A stretch of DNA of 36,037 nucleotides from Alphaproteobacteria bacterium (lineage in GTDB: Bacteria; Pseudomonadota; Alphaproteobacteria; JAGPBS01), in assembly GCA_018063245.1 (NCBI GenBank), contig JAGPBS010000021.1, positions 1 through 36,037 on the forward strand, read 5' to 3'. The position numbers and the translations under genes are program-made. Of the stretch, positions 17,728-25,754 are shown piece by piece (position 1 is the first letter of the stretch; the number at the start of each line of letters is the position of its first letter). Below the pieces are notes generated by a model, which worked only from the letters and a program-made list of their open reading frames with translations, did no database searches and had not been told where the DNA came from.

Positions 17728-17756
17728 TTGTAAATATTCTTGTTTTAGTGTATAAA
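17728..17756 (+). promoter_or_regulatory. Predicted sigma-70-type promoter of tlc
   Basis: TTGTAA (17728-17733), a 17-base spacer and TATAAA (17751-17756) fit the housekeeping consensus. The predicted start is near 17763, about 60 bases before the tlc start codon. Confidence 0.6.
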
Positions 17757-17760
17757 TATG

Positions 17761-17783
17761 AACAATCAGGTTGTCTGATTGTT
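17761..17783. promoter_or_regulatory. Palindrome at the tlc transcript start
   Basis: AACAATCAG and CTGATTGTT form a perfect 9-bp inverted repeat with a 5-base loop, followed by ATTAATTTTTTC. By position it is either an operator across the start site or a 5' stem-loop/early terminator in the leader. The two readings cannot be separated from sequence. Confidence 0.55.
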
Positions 17784-17822
17784 ATTAATTTTTTCTTATT
17801 AACGAAGGTAAGGATTTATACG

Positions 17823-19418
17823 ATGTCAACAAAAGAGAGTCTCTCTCAGAAAGATGCGCCAGCATTTAGTCCCATCCGGGCCTTTTTCTGGCCAATTTAC
17901 GGTGCGGAGCTGAAAAAGTTTATCCCTATGGGGCTTTTGATGTTCTTCATTTTATTCAATTATACAGCTTTAAGAAGTATCAAAGACACATTGGTAATTG
18001 GGTCAGGCGGAACGAGTGTTCTTCCAGTGCTAAAGTTTGGTGTCGTATTGCCATTCGCTATTTTGTTTATGATTTTATATGCAAAAATGGCAAATGTATT
18101 CAGTAAGGAAAAGCTATTTTATGCAGTAACTGTTCCATTCTTGGCTTATTTTGCCTTATTTGCATTTGTTCTTTATCCGAATCATGAAGTTCTGCATTTA
18201 TCAGCAGCTTGGACAGAGTCATTGCAAGCGGAATATCCTCGAGTTCAGTCTGTATTTCCAGTGATTGCGAATTGGAGTTTCTCCTTAATATATGTATTTG
18301 CTGAGCTTTGGGGCAGTGTTATGTTGTCACTCATGTTCTGGCAGTTTGCAAATGAGATCACAAAAACACAAGAAGCGAAACGTTTCTATGGTATGTTTGG
18401 ATTGATTGCAAACTTTGCTATGATTGCTGTAGGGTTGTTTCCGTTGATTCAATCTATATTTGATCACTATTTCCTCACAGCGGCTGCAAAATTTGATTTC
18501 CAAATCACTTTCACATTCTCGGCTGTGATTGTGAGCTGTTTTATCCTTATGGGAATTTATCGTTGGATGAACAAAAATGTTCTGACAGATAAAAGATTTT
18601 ATGATCCACATGATGTGCCTGCAAAAGTTGGCAAGAAAAAAGCAAAATTGTCTGTGAAAGAATCTCTTTCTTACGTTTTCAGATCAAAATATCTTGGTAT
18701 GATTGCTCTTCTTGTGATTTGCTACGGTATTGTGATTGGCTGTGTTGAGGTTGTTTGGAAAACTCAAGCTAACCTATATTATCCAGAAAATGTTGATTAT
18801 AAAGCCTTTATGGATAAATATCTTGCAATCACAGGTGTTGTGACCATTATCTGCATGCTTTCTTTTAAAGGAATTGTCGGAAAATTTGGATGGCTCCGTG
18901 GCGCAATCATGACACCGATCATGATGCTTGTAACATCAGTTCTGTTCTTCGCATTTATCTTTATGCAAGATGCATTTGATCCTTACTTTGTTGCGCTTGG
19001 AACATCATCACTTTTCATGGCAGTTATTGTTGGGGGTATTCAAAACGTGCTCAGCAAAGGGACAAAATACTCACTTTTCGATCCGACAAAAGAGATGGCT
19101 TATATTCCACTTGATCAAGAATTGAAAATGAAAGGAAAGGCAGCTGTTGACGTTGTCGGTGGCCGTCTTGGTAAAGGGGGAAGTGGCGCCATCAATTTCG
19201 CTTTAATGGCTATTGTAGCGGGTACTATTGCAGATGTCATTTCTTATATTGCGATTATTGTTGTTGCCCTCTTGGTTGTGTGGCTCTATGCCGTTGGCCA
19301 TCTCAGCAAGCTTTATCACAAAGCTTTGAAGGATAGCGAAAAAGCAATCGCTCATGATGATAAAGTGAAAGTTGCAAACGATGCTCATAAGAAGATTGAA
19401 GCGCCAAAAGCTGCTTAA
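17823..19418 (+). CDS. tlc: ATP/ADP translocase (nucleotide transporter, Tlc family)
   Basis: Inner-membrane carrier of the plastid/rickettsial/chlamydial NTT family, which exchanges host ATP for bacterial ADP or imports nucleotides. The 531-aa protein has about 11-12 predicted membrane helices and the conserved N-terminal block FFILFNYTALRSIKDTLVIG (41-60), FWQFANEITKTQEAKRFYGMFG in the middle and a late EMAYIPLDQELKMKGKAAVDVVGGRLGKGGSG block. The open frame extends back to 17706, but the ATG at 17823 has AAGGA eight bases upstream and gives the usual cytosolic N-terminus. Monocistronic, with its own promoter and terminator. This gene is the strongest sign of intracellular life; the exact substrate cannot be read from sequence. 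Confidence 0.96.
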   Translation: MSTKESLSQKDAPAFSPIRAFFWPIYGAELKKFIPMGLLMFFILFNYTALRSIKDTLVIGSGGTSVLPVLKFGVVLPFAILFMILYAKMANVFSKEKLFYAVTVPFLAYFALFAFVLYPNHEVLHLSAAWTESLQAEYPRVQSVFPVIANWSFSLIYVFAELWGSVMLSLMFWQFANEITKTQEAKRFYGMFGLIANFAMIAVGLFPLIQSIFDHYFLTAAAKFDFQITFTFSAVIVSCFILMGIYRWMNKNVLTDKRFYDPHDVPAKVGKKKAKLSVKESLSYVFRSKYLGMIALLVICYGIVIGCVEVVWKTQANLYYPENVDYKAFMDKYLAITGVVTIICMLSFKGIVGKFGWLRGAIMTPIMMLVTSVLFFAFIFMQDAFDPYFVALGTSSLFMAVIVGGIQNVLSKGTKYSLFDPTKEMAYIPLDQELKMKGKAAVDVVGGRLGKGGSGAINFALMAIVAGTIADVISYIAIIVVALLVVWLYAVGHLSKLYHKALKDSEKAIAHDDKVKVANDAHKKIEAPKAA

Positions 19419-19437
19419 TTTTTAAAGCATGTGTTTA

Positions 19438-19468
19438 AAAACCCCTTAGGTCTCTAAGGGGTTTTTTT
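19438..19468 (+). terminator. Rho-independent terminator of tlc
   Basis: ACCCCTTAG (19441-19449), loop GTCT, CTAAGGGGT (19454-19462), followed by seven T in total. The stem is GC-rich and 20 bases after the tlc stop. Confidence 0.92.
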
Positions 19469-19549
19469 ACGTAAGGAAGACTTGAATTTCAATTTTAAAG
19501 GTTTAGAATAAGGAAGGTCGATATAAAATAAGAAAAGGGAGAGTTTTTA

Positions 19550-21430
19550 ATGCGCATTCAATTATATAATCTTGAACAGTTAAATAATTTTGAGATTCGA
19601 TTTGATGCAGTTGATAAAGGGCTCAATTCAAGATATTTAACGCCTGAATTTGCTTGGCTCGCTGATACAACATTAACAGGCATTTTAACAGCTGTGGGAG
19701 GCGATGCCTTACTCAGAGAGATTTACAATAAAGATCTTTCACCTGAAGGATGGTCTGAGTTGATTCATCCTTTAGATATTTTATCCATTTTGTCACTGAC
19801 AATGGCCTATCAATTAAAGGCAGATCAAGTCAGAGAGCTATGTAATGAAATTGTCCATTTCGATATGGCCTCCAAAAATTGTGAAGCAATATTGGTGCGC
19901 TCAGCTGTAATGAAACAGGTGATTGAGGCATCAAAAGCCATACCTGCGAGGCCAATTTCAGGGAATACGCATGCTGTAGAAATACAAATTCAAAATGGCT
20001 TACGATCAGTCTTATCCAATAATGATCGTTTGGTGAAAGCACGTAAAATGACACAGCAACAAGCTCGATTGATTATGAGTGCTTATAACAATCCTCAGCA
20101 TTGGCTTGACCCAGAAACTGTTGGTGGTGCCAAAAATTCATTGATTGAAAAATCTCCTGCTTTTGGTGGGCTGAGTTATGTTGAGCTCTATCAACAATAT
20201 CTCGATATTAAAAATCCTAAGCCTTTACCTGTTGAAGAGCCAAGGGTTGATTTAAGACCAGCTGAGGCCTTGGATTCTTATAATCATTTGTTGATTCTGT
20301 ATTTGAAAGCTTCGCCTCAAAATTTAAATGAAATCCGCAGTGCGTTGGGAAATCGTGCCGTGCAGATTCTTGGTTCTGACACGCGCCCGGCTCTTAATAG
20401 CTTTTTGTCGCCCGAGGCTTTGGCAAGAGGAAAGGCTGTGTCTGAAAGAAGACGAGGGCTTGACTCTGGTTTTCTCTTAGCTCAATGGTTAGGTAATTAT
20501 GAAGTCAGCCGTGTTCTGTTAGGAAATATAACTGAGGCTCAGTATTTCCTGCGCATGAAAGAGGAGTTGGACAATGAGATTAAGGCGGCGCTAAGGCCAG
20601 TGAGTCCAAATCCTAACCCAGCTCCAGTTCCTTATCCAGTCCCGAATCCAGCCATGTTCATAGATGACTTTCTTGAGCAATTTGTTGATAATGATCTGCC
20701 AGCAGTGGATAACTATGATGATCCTGATTTTGATTGGACATCATATATTGCTGCACAGGAAGCTGTCTCAGTTGAAGAGCCTGAAATGTCTAGAGAGCCA
20801 AAGCCATTGATCACTCAAAGGCCTATAAATCCTAATCTCTTAACAGTTGATACTTATAAGGCTTTTGTTGATGAGATATGTCATGATCCAAAGTATCTAG
20901 CTAATTTAGCTCAGGGTGATCATCTTCAGTTAAAACTTTTCGAAGATACAATTGCTTCCTTAAGATCGATCTATGCCAATTCGATCGATGTGCCGCAAGT
21001 TGTCAAAGCTCTGTCTATAAGTCAGTTGCAGGACTTGTTCGAAATTGCATCGGACCCTTATTTATCTGTTGGTTTTGTTATGGAAGCTTATAATGAAACG
21101 GAGTTTGAGAACGTGCGTTTTCAAACACAAAAGAAAATGCCGAATCCACAAAGATTCCAGCGTAAGACAGAGGCCCTTTTTCAAAGATGGTCAGGGCAGA
21201 AGTTTTTGCCAGATACAATCAGAACTCAATTAAAGAAATCAGAAGACTTTCAGGAGCTGAGCGACCCTGAGATTGTTGAACTGTTTCAAAATACCTTTAA
21301 ATGGCTTGACCCAGATACAATGCTGTGTTTGCCAGGGATCTTGCAAAATGAAAATCATAAAGATTATCCTGTTTTGTATTATCTGATTCCGATTGCCGCT
21401 GTGCAAAGTGCTTTTGAAGAAGATGTATGA
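19550..21430 (+). CDS. Unrecognised 626-aa protein with proline-rich linker
   Basis: I do not recognise this family. The start is supported by AAGGGAGAG upstream. There is no signal peptide or membrane helix. An N-terminal helical region (1-345) is joined to a C-terminal helical region (about 425-626) by a proline-rich linker (349-368, PNPNPAPVPYPVPNP) and an acidic aromatic stretch (371-400, with DDFLEQF, NYDDPDFDW). Similar short phrases occur in both halves: 'HWLDPETV' near 184-191 and 'KWLDPDTM' near the end, each after a helix, suggesting a duplicated domain. It stands alone after the tlc terminator and converges on the 21435-21893 gene with a 4-base gap. A host-directed effector or scaffold is possible, but that is a guess from composition. 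Confidence 0.8.
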   Translation: MRIQLYNLEQLNNFEIRFDAVDKGLNSRYLTPEFAWLADTTLTGILTAVGGDALLREIYNKDLSPEGWSELIHPLDILSILSLTMAYQLKADQVRELCNEIVHFDMASKNCEAILVRSAVMKQVIEASKAIPARPISGNTHAVEIQIQNGLRSVLSNNDRLVKARKMTQQQARLIMSAYNNPQHWLDPETVGGAKNSLIEKSPAFGGLSYVELYQQYLDIKNPKPLPVEEPRVDLRPAEALDSYNHLLILYLKASPQNLNEIRSALGNRAVQILGSDTRPALNSFLSPEALARGKAVSERRRGLDSGFLLAQWLGNYEVSRVLLGNITEAQYFLRMKEELDNEIKAALRPVSPNPNPAPVPYPVPNPAMFIDDFLEQFVDNDLPAVDNYDDPDFDWTSYIAAQEAVSVEEPEMSREPKPLITQRPINPNLLTVDTYKAFVDEICHDPKYLANLAQGDHLQLKLFEDTIASLRSIYANSIDVPQVVKALSISQLQDLFEIASDPYLSVGFVMEAYNETEFENVRFQTQKKMPNPQRFQRKTEALFQRWSGQKFLPDTIRTQLKKSEDFQELSDPEIVELFQNTFKWLDPDTMLCLPGILQNENHKDYPVLYYLIPIAAVQSAFEEDV

Positions 21431-21434
21431 TCGG

Positions 21435-21893
21435 TTAATAAAGTGAACCTATCTCAGCTTTTAGCAAAGGATGACATGCCTTTTGGATCTGCTTTAATCG
21501 GTTCCTAATTTCGGCTGTCATTAAATCTGGGCATTCTTGCAAGGCGAGAACAGCAATCATGATTCTGCCAGGACGCTGATTATCTTTCAGCCAATCAATG
21601 ATGGGCATTGTTTCAAAAAGGTGCGTAGCTTTTAAGCCGCTTCCAAGTCCGCGTTGATCTTTGATGAGGCCTTCAATGTCATTGTTATGTCCTTTTGTTA
21701 GAAGAAGTTTATCAAGCTGAAGAGCGTTGATAAATGTGGCACCAATGGTGCCTTTGCGGACAACTTGCCCATCCAGCACGATTTCATTGAGTTTTTCAGG
21801 GAAAATTTCATTTGCCGTGACAGCATAAGTTGTTGTGGCTGGTCCTAGGCTTATAAGAGCGGCAATCAGGCCTGTTTTAAAGTGATGATTCAT
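21435..21893 (-). CDS. Small secreted protein, paralogue of the upstream gene
   Basis: A 152-aa protein of unknown family with a Sec signal peptide (hydrophobic to about residue 18; likely cleavage after TYA near 24). The mature part is helical. It is related to the 21890-22369 product: shared blocks are DGQVVRKGTIGA (DGQ...GRTVRKGSIKA in the partner), PIIDWLKDNQRPGRIMIAVLALQECP (PPTEWIQSKDQPGKVMAGVLYLQHYP) and ACHPLLKAEI (SAHSLLKAEI). Its ATG overlaps the upstream stop by 4 bases, so the pair is translationally coupled. It is probably periplasmic, and controlled with its partner by the TetR-family regulator. Confidence 0.82.
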   Translation of the reverse strand: MNHHFKTGLIAALISLGPATTTYAVTANEIFPEKLNEIVLDGQVVRKGTIGATFINALQLDKLLLTKGHNNDIEGLIKDQRGLGSGLKATHLFETMPIIDWLKDNQRPGRIMIAVLALQECPDLMTAEIRNRLKQIQKACHPLLKAEIGSLY

Positions 21894-22369
21894 TTTGATT
21901 CTCCTCGATATAGTAACTTTTGGATTTCTGCTTTTAAAAGAGAATGAGCGCTTTTTGATATGTTGATCAATTGAGATTTTAACAAGGACGAGAGTTCAGC
22001 AGGATAATGCTGAAGATAAAGGACGCCTGCCATGACTTTTCCTGGTTGATCTTTACTTTGAATCCATTCAGTGGGCGGAAACATCTCAAAGACTTTTAGT
22101 TCCTTCTGTGTTTCCATTGACTCAAAAAGATCAGCAATTGCTTTGTGGGCTTTTGCTGGATCGCCTTGTTCTGTAAGTTGAAGGTTTAGCTCGGCCACAT
22201 TGTCAATTAAGGCTTTGATGGAGCCTTTGCGAACGGTGCGTCCGTTTTGATTTATTTGATCTTGCCCATCAGCTAAAAGCTGTTCTGGGGTAATCGCAAA
22301 TGTTTGATTGCTTGTACTTATCATCAAAGATGATAAGAGCAGTGATGCTATTCGTAATCGTTTTTTCAT
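21890..22369 (-). CDS. Small secreted protein, first gene of the TetR-controlled pair
   Basis: A 159-aa protein of unknown family with a signal peptide (MKKRLRIASLLLSSLMIS, likely cleavage after TFA near 24). The frame is open back to 22465, but the ATG at 22369 has GAGGAAA five bases upstream and gives a normal signal peptide, and the upstream part would run through the operators. Mature regions are helical and shared with the downstream paralogue (RKGSIKA, WIQSKDQPGKVMAGVLYLQ, LLKAEI). The gene is divergent from a TetR regulator and preceded by a promoter with an operator at its start point. Confidence 0.82.
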   Translation of the reverse strand: MKKRLRIASLLLSSLMISTSNQTFAITPEQLLADGQDQINQNGRTVRKGSIKALIDNVAELNLQLTEQGDPAKAHKAIADLFESMETQKELKVFEMFPPTEWIQSKDQPGKVMAGVLYLQHYPAELSSLLKSQLINISKSAHSLLKAEIQKLLYRGESK

Positions 22370-22392
22370 TTTAATTTCCTCAATATAATAAC

Positions 22393-22406
22393 TGACCGGT
22401 CGGTCA
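22393..22406. promoter_or_regulatory. Candidate TetR-family operator O1
   Basis: TGACCGGTCGGTCA: two 6-base arms (TGACCG/CGGTCA) around GT. On the minus strand a promoter (TTGACA at 22441-22436, 17 bases, TAAATT at 22418-22413) would start near this site, so binding would block the secreted-protein operon. Confidence 0.7.
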
Positions 22407-22449
22407 ATATTTAATTTAAGGATAAAAAAAGAAAGTGTCAAGAAAAATA

Positions 22450-22465
22450 TTGACCATATGGTCAA
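22450..22465. promoter_or_regulatory. Candidate TetR-family operator O2
   Basis: TTGACCATATGGTCAA is a perfect 16-base palindrome sharing the TGACC half-site with O1. Its TTGACC could also be the -35 of the regulator gene (-10 near CATTAT), which implies autorepression. A further half-site, TGACCAT, lies at 22493-22499. Confidence 0.72.
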
Positions 22466-22513
22466 CTTATGTGCATTATGAATGAGAGAAGGTGACCATA
22501 AAGGATGATGGTA

Positions 22514-23110
22514 ATGGAAGAAACGCGTAAATACAGAACGATCTATACAATTTTGAAAGCAGCGGAAAGCGTTTTTGTTGAAAAGGGCTTTGGGGCTGCT
22601 TCAACGCTTGAGATTGCCAAAAGAGCAGAAGTCAATAAAAGTTTGATTTTTCATCATTTTAAAAGTAAAGAAGCCTTGTGGAAAGCGGTTAAAGAAATTC
22701 TGATACGCGAGCATATGGGCAAAAACATGGAAGATGTTGAGTTTCCAAATACATCATTCCAAGACTTTATCATTGCTTTTTGTGCCTTTCGTATTGAGCT
22801 TTATGAGAATAACCCGAGTTTTGTGAAGATGATGTCATGGGAAAAGCTTGCGGAATCATCAAGTGACATCCAAGGTATTGGTTTAAATGACACTTTTAAT
22901 TTAATGGCGCTCATAAAAGATTTTCAGATGCGAGGTGAGGTGCGGGCGGATTATGATCCAGAGATGATTGTAACGTTTTTATTTACATCAACATCAATGC
23001 CTTTTATTGATAGGCCTGCTTTTTTTGACAAAGATGAGAAGCAAAAGCACCTCTATCTCAGAATGGTCATGGAGAGTTTATATCAAACTTTTTCTGCGGA
23101 TCTATCTTGA
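22514..23110 (+). CDS. TetR/AcrR family transcriptional regulator
   Basis: A 198-aa repressor-type protein. The N-terminal helix-turn-helix is clear: ILKAAESVFVEKGFGAASTLEIAKRAEVNKSLIFHHFKSKEALW (about residues 12-55). The C-terminal ligand domain is less conserved and its inducer is unknown. ATGs at 22505 and 22508 are possible, but AAGG at 22501-22504 is best spaced (9 bases) for 22514. It is divergent from the two secreted paralogues, and the 145-bp gap holds two palindromes with the same half-site, so it very likely controls both directions. Confidence 0.9.
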   Translation: MEETRKYRTIYTILKAAESVFVEKGFGAASTLEIAKRAEVNKSLIFHHFKSKEALWKAVKEILIREHMGKNMEDVEFPNTSFQDFIIAFCAFRIELYENNPSFVKMMSWEKLAESSSDIQGIGLNDTFNLMALIKDFQMRGEVRADYDPEMIVTFLFTSTSMPFIDRPAFFDKDEKQKHLYLRMVMESLYQTFSADLS

Positions 23111-23166
23111 CTTGATCTTTTTTTGAGTCACAATAGAATCAGTCGTTTTTATTGTGGAGAATCATT

Positions 23167-24351
23167 ATGTCATTTGTTCAAAAAACTGGTGTTAGTATGG
23201 TCAATCGCGAGTCTGCAGAACCTATTGATTATACAGTGCAAGCGCAAGTCATTCAGCAGCCACGGCTGCAACTCATGAATGCATTTTTCCCTCAGCGTCA
23301 GTGTCTAATCAGTACCCAAAGGTTGGCAGCAATTTATCATCATGATACAAGTGAAGGGAAGCAGGGGTTTGAGCACTTATTGTTTGCTCTTGTTGGTTCA
23401 GCGCATAAAAGAGTGAAAATTGAAATCCGGAACGACGTTTTCAGTGCAATTCATTATAGGGAACACTATCACAATCTCTCCTCACGTCAGAAGAAAAATA
23501 TTGAGATGTTTGGGCGTTTGAGTCCAGATGAAGTTCAAGTGCTAAGCCAGGAAGTGCTTGATGAACTTTGTAGAGGAACAAATACGGATATAAGTAACAT
23601 CAGGATTAATCTTTCTGCCGAATATTTTCGTGAGTCTCCCATTGATTTTGCCTTTCATCTTTTAGAATTCAAGCAAGCAGCCCATGTAGCACAAATAACA
23701 ATAAATAAGGCCTTTCAAGATTATAAGTATTGTCGAAACTCAATTATCGTAGATGTTAAGCCGGAAACTACCTTGTTTATTCTCTCAGCGAGAAGCCTTG
23801 TTTTGCTCCCTCCTGAGATAGGAAGCCTTTCTCGCATTAAAACATTAAAGATCCCATCTAATAGGCTTCAATCTTTACCTCCTGAGCTTTTATTGCTTTC
23901 TCGGCTAGAAGTCCTATGTGCTACAAGGAACATGCTAACGTCACTGCCTGCTGAACTTGGTGACATGACTGGTCTGATTGAGCTTGACCTTTCTCTTAAT
24001 CAGCTGACGAATCTACCAAAGGACCTAGGAAGACTCTCTCGATTAAAGTTTTTAGATGTTAGAAAAAATAGACTTGTCAATCTGCCTTCAGAGATTGGAC
24101 TTCTGACTCAATTAGAACAATTGAATATTCAAAAAAATGCTCTTTCTTCACTGCCGCTTGAAATTGTAAAGCTTTCACAATTACGAAGTCTTCAGATTCA
24201 CTTTAACCTATTCACTGATGTGCCAGAAGAGTTTGCAAAAATGCCTCAGTTCCAGTATCTACAAGTTTCTAATGTACAATTCCAAGCCTTATCCCCTGCA
24301 TTTATACAGAGAAAAGCAGAGGGGAGCCTTACAATCATAAAGCGGTGGTGA
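23167..24351 (+). CDS. Leucine-rich-repeat protein
   Basis: A 394-aa protein. Residues 1-200 form an unrecognised, helix-rich N-terminal region with no signal peptide. Residues 203-375 hold about seven LRRs of 23 residues with the pattern LP.E(I/L)..L..L..L.(I/L)..N.L..LP (for example LPSEIGLLTQLEQLNIQKN). This class is known from eukaryotic signalling proteins and from effectors of host-associated bacteria, where it serves protein binding. The ATG at 23167 has TGGAGA six bases upstream; a start 15 bases earlier is less likely. There are no visible catalytic motifs (no E3 ligase or kinase domain). It converges on ahcY with a 15-base gap. Interaction with host proteins is inferred. Confidence 0.85.
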   Translation: MSFVQKTGVSMVNRESAEPIDYTVQAQVIQQPRLQLMNAFFPQRQCLISTQRLAAIYHHDTSEGKQGFEHLLFALVGSAHKRVKIEIRNDVFSAIHYREHYHNLSSRQKKNIEMFGRLSPDEVQVLSQEVLDELCRGTNTDISNIRINLSAEYFRESPIDFAFHLLEFKQAAHVAQITINKAFQDYKYCRNSIIVDVKPETTLFILSARSLVLLPPEIGSLSRIKTLKIPSNRLQSLPPELLLLSRLEVLCATRNMLTSLPAELGDMTGLIELDLSLNQLTNLPKDLGRLSRLKFLDVRKNRLVNLPSEIGLLTQLEQLNIQKNALSSLPLEIVKLSQLRSLQIHFNLFTDVPEEFAKMPQFQYLQVSNVQFQALSPAFIQRKAEGSLTIIKRW

Positions 24352-24366
24352 TTAAGAAGAATGCTC

Positions 24367-25683
24367 CTAGTACCTGTAATGATCTGACTTGTAAGGGCCT
24401 TGCTGTGAAATGCCAAGATAGTCAGCTTGTTTTTGAGACAGGCTTGTAAGATGAACGCCAATCTTTGCAAGATGCAGACGCGCAACTTTTTCATCCAATT
24501 GCTTTGGCAGAACATAGACTTTATTCTCATAATTCTGATGATTTGTCCAAAGTTCAATTTGCGCTAAGACCTGGTTTGTGAAGGATGTGCTCATCACAAA
24601 GCTTGGATGCCCCGTTGCACAGCCCAAATTCACAAGGCGGCCTTTTGCTAGAATGATGAGCCTTTTGCCATCGCTCATGATCACTTCATCAACCTGAGGT
24701 TTCACTTCTTCCCATTTGTAATTTTGAAGCGCATCGATCTGAATTTCTGAATCGAAGTGTCCAATATTGCAGAGGATAGAACGGTCCTTCATTTTGCGCA
24801 TATGGTCAATGGTGATGACATCAATATTCCCTGTTGCTGTTACAAAAATATCACCCAAAGCACAGGCTTCATCCATGGTGAGAACTTGATAGCCTTCCAT
24901 CGCTGCTTGCAAAGCACAGATAGGATCGATCTCAGTCACAATGACGCGTGCCCCTTGTGATCTGAGACTTGCTGCAGAGCCTTTACCAACATCGCCATAG
25001 CCGCAAACAACAGCAACTTTACCAGCAACCATTACGTCAGTTGCGCGTTTGATACCATCGACTAAACTTTCACGACAGCCGTAGAGATTGTCGAATTTTG
25101 ATTTTGTGACAGAGTCATTGACATTGATGGCAGGTGTTTTGAGTTCTCCCTTTTTTGCCATATCATAAAGACGCATCACGCCTGTTGTTGTTTCTTCTGA
25201 AATGCCACGAATGTCTGTTAGTAGAGTAGGGTATTTTTCATGAATGATTTTGGTCAAATCACCGCCATCGTCAAGAATCATATTTGGTGTCCAGCCATTT
25301 GGTCCATGGATGGTTTGTTCAATACACCACCAAAATTCTTCCTCAGTGAGGCCCTTCCACGCAAAAACAGGAATGCCTTGCGCCGCAATAGCAGAAGCTG
25401 CATGATCTTGGGTTGAGAAAATATTGCAAGAAGACCATCTAATTTCAGCGCCTAAATCAATGAGTGTTTCGATCAATACAGCTGTTTGAATTGTCATGTG
25501 AAGACAGCCAGCAATGCGAGCGCCTTTGAGTGGAGATTTGCCTTTGTACTCAGCTCTGAGAGCCATGAGACCTGGCATTTCTGTTTCGGCAATTGCAATT
25601 TCTTTTTTACCCCAGCTTGCAAGAGAGAGGTCTTTGACTTTAAAATCTTCATCTGCTGCTTTGAGTAATGTTGCGTTTCCCAT
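24367..25683 (-). CDS. ahcY: Adenosylhomocysteinase (SAH hydrolase)
   Basis: Cytosolic NAD-dependent enzyme that splits S-adenosylhomocysteine into adenosine and homocysteine, clearing the by-product of methylation. The 438-aa protein is full length: substrate motifs [16 protein letters not shown] and [13 protein letters not shown]-like sequence near the N-terminus, the NAD-binding [21 protein letters not shown] segment (about 225-245), and the C-terminal KSDHYRY, which reaches into the neighbouring active site. It follows rapZ by 71 bases. I see no riboswitch in that gap. Confidence 0.96.
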   Translation of the reverse strand: MGNATLLKAADEDFKVKDLSLASWGKKEIAIAETEMPGLMALRAEYKGKSPLKGARIAGCLHMTIQTAVLIETLIDLGAEIRWSSCNIFSTQDHAASAIAAQGIPVFAWKGLTEEEFWWCIEQTIHGPNGWTPNMILDDGGDLTKIIHEKYPTLLTDIRGISEETTTGVMRLYDMAKKGELKTPAINVNDSVTKSKFDNLYGCRESLVDGIKRATDVMVAGKVAVVCGYGDVGKGSAASLRSQGARVIVTEIDPICALQAAMEGYQVLTMDEACALGDIFVTATGNIDVITIDHMRKMKDRSILCNIGHFDSEIQIDALQNYKWEEVKPQVDEVIMSDGKRLIILAKGRLVNLGCATGHPSFVMSTSFTNQVLAQIELWTNHQNYENKVYVLPKQLDEKVARLHLAKIGVHLTSLSQKQADYLGISQQGPYKSDHYRY

Positions 25684-25754
25684 GTGGATCTCCTGAAATG
25701 ATTGTTATAATTCTGTAGCTGGAGCATATCAAAAATGGGTTCACAAAGCCACTT

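Noticed and set aside
20660-20750. The acidic DDPDFDW stretch of the 626-aa protein as an Arp2/3-binding acidic motif.
   Set aside because: There is no WH2 motif near it, it is internal rather than terminal, and acidic aromatic patches are common in linkers.
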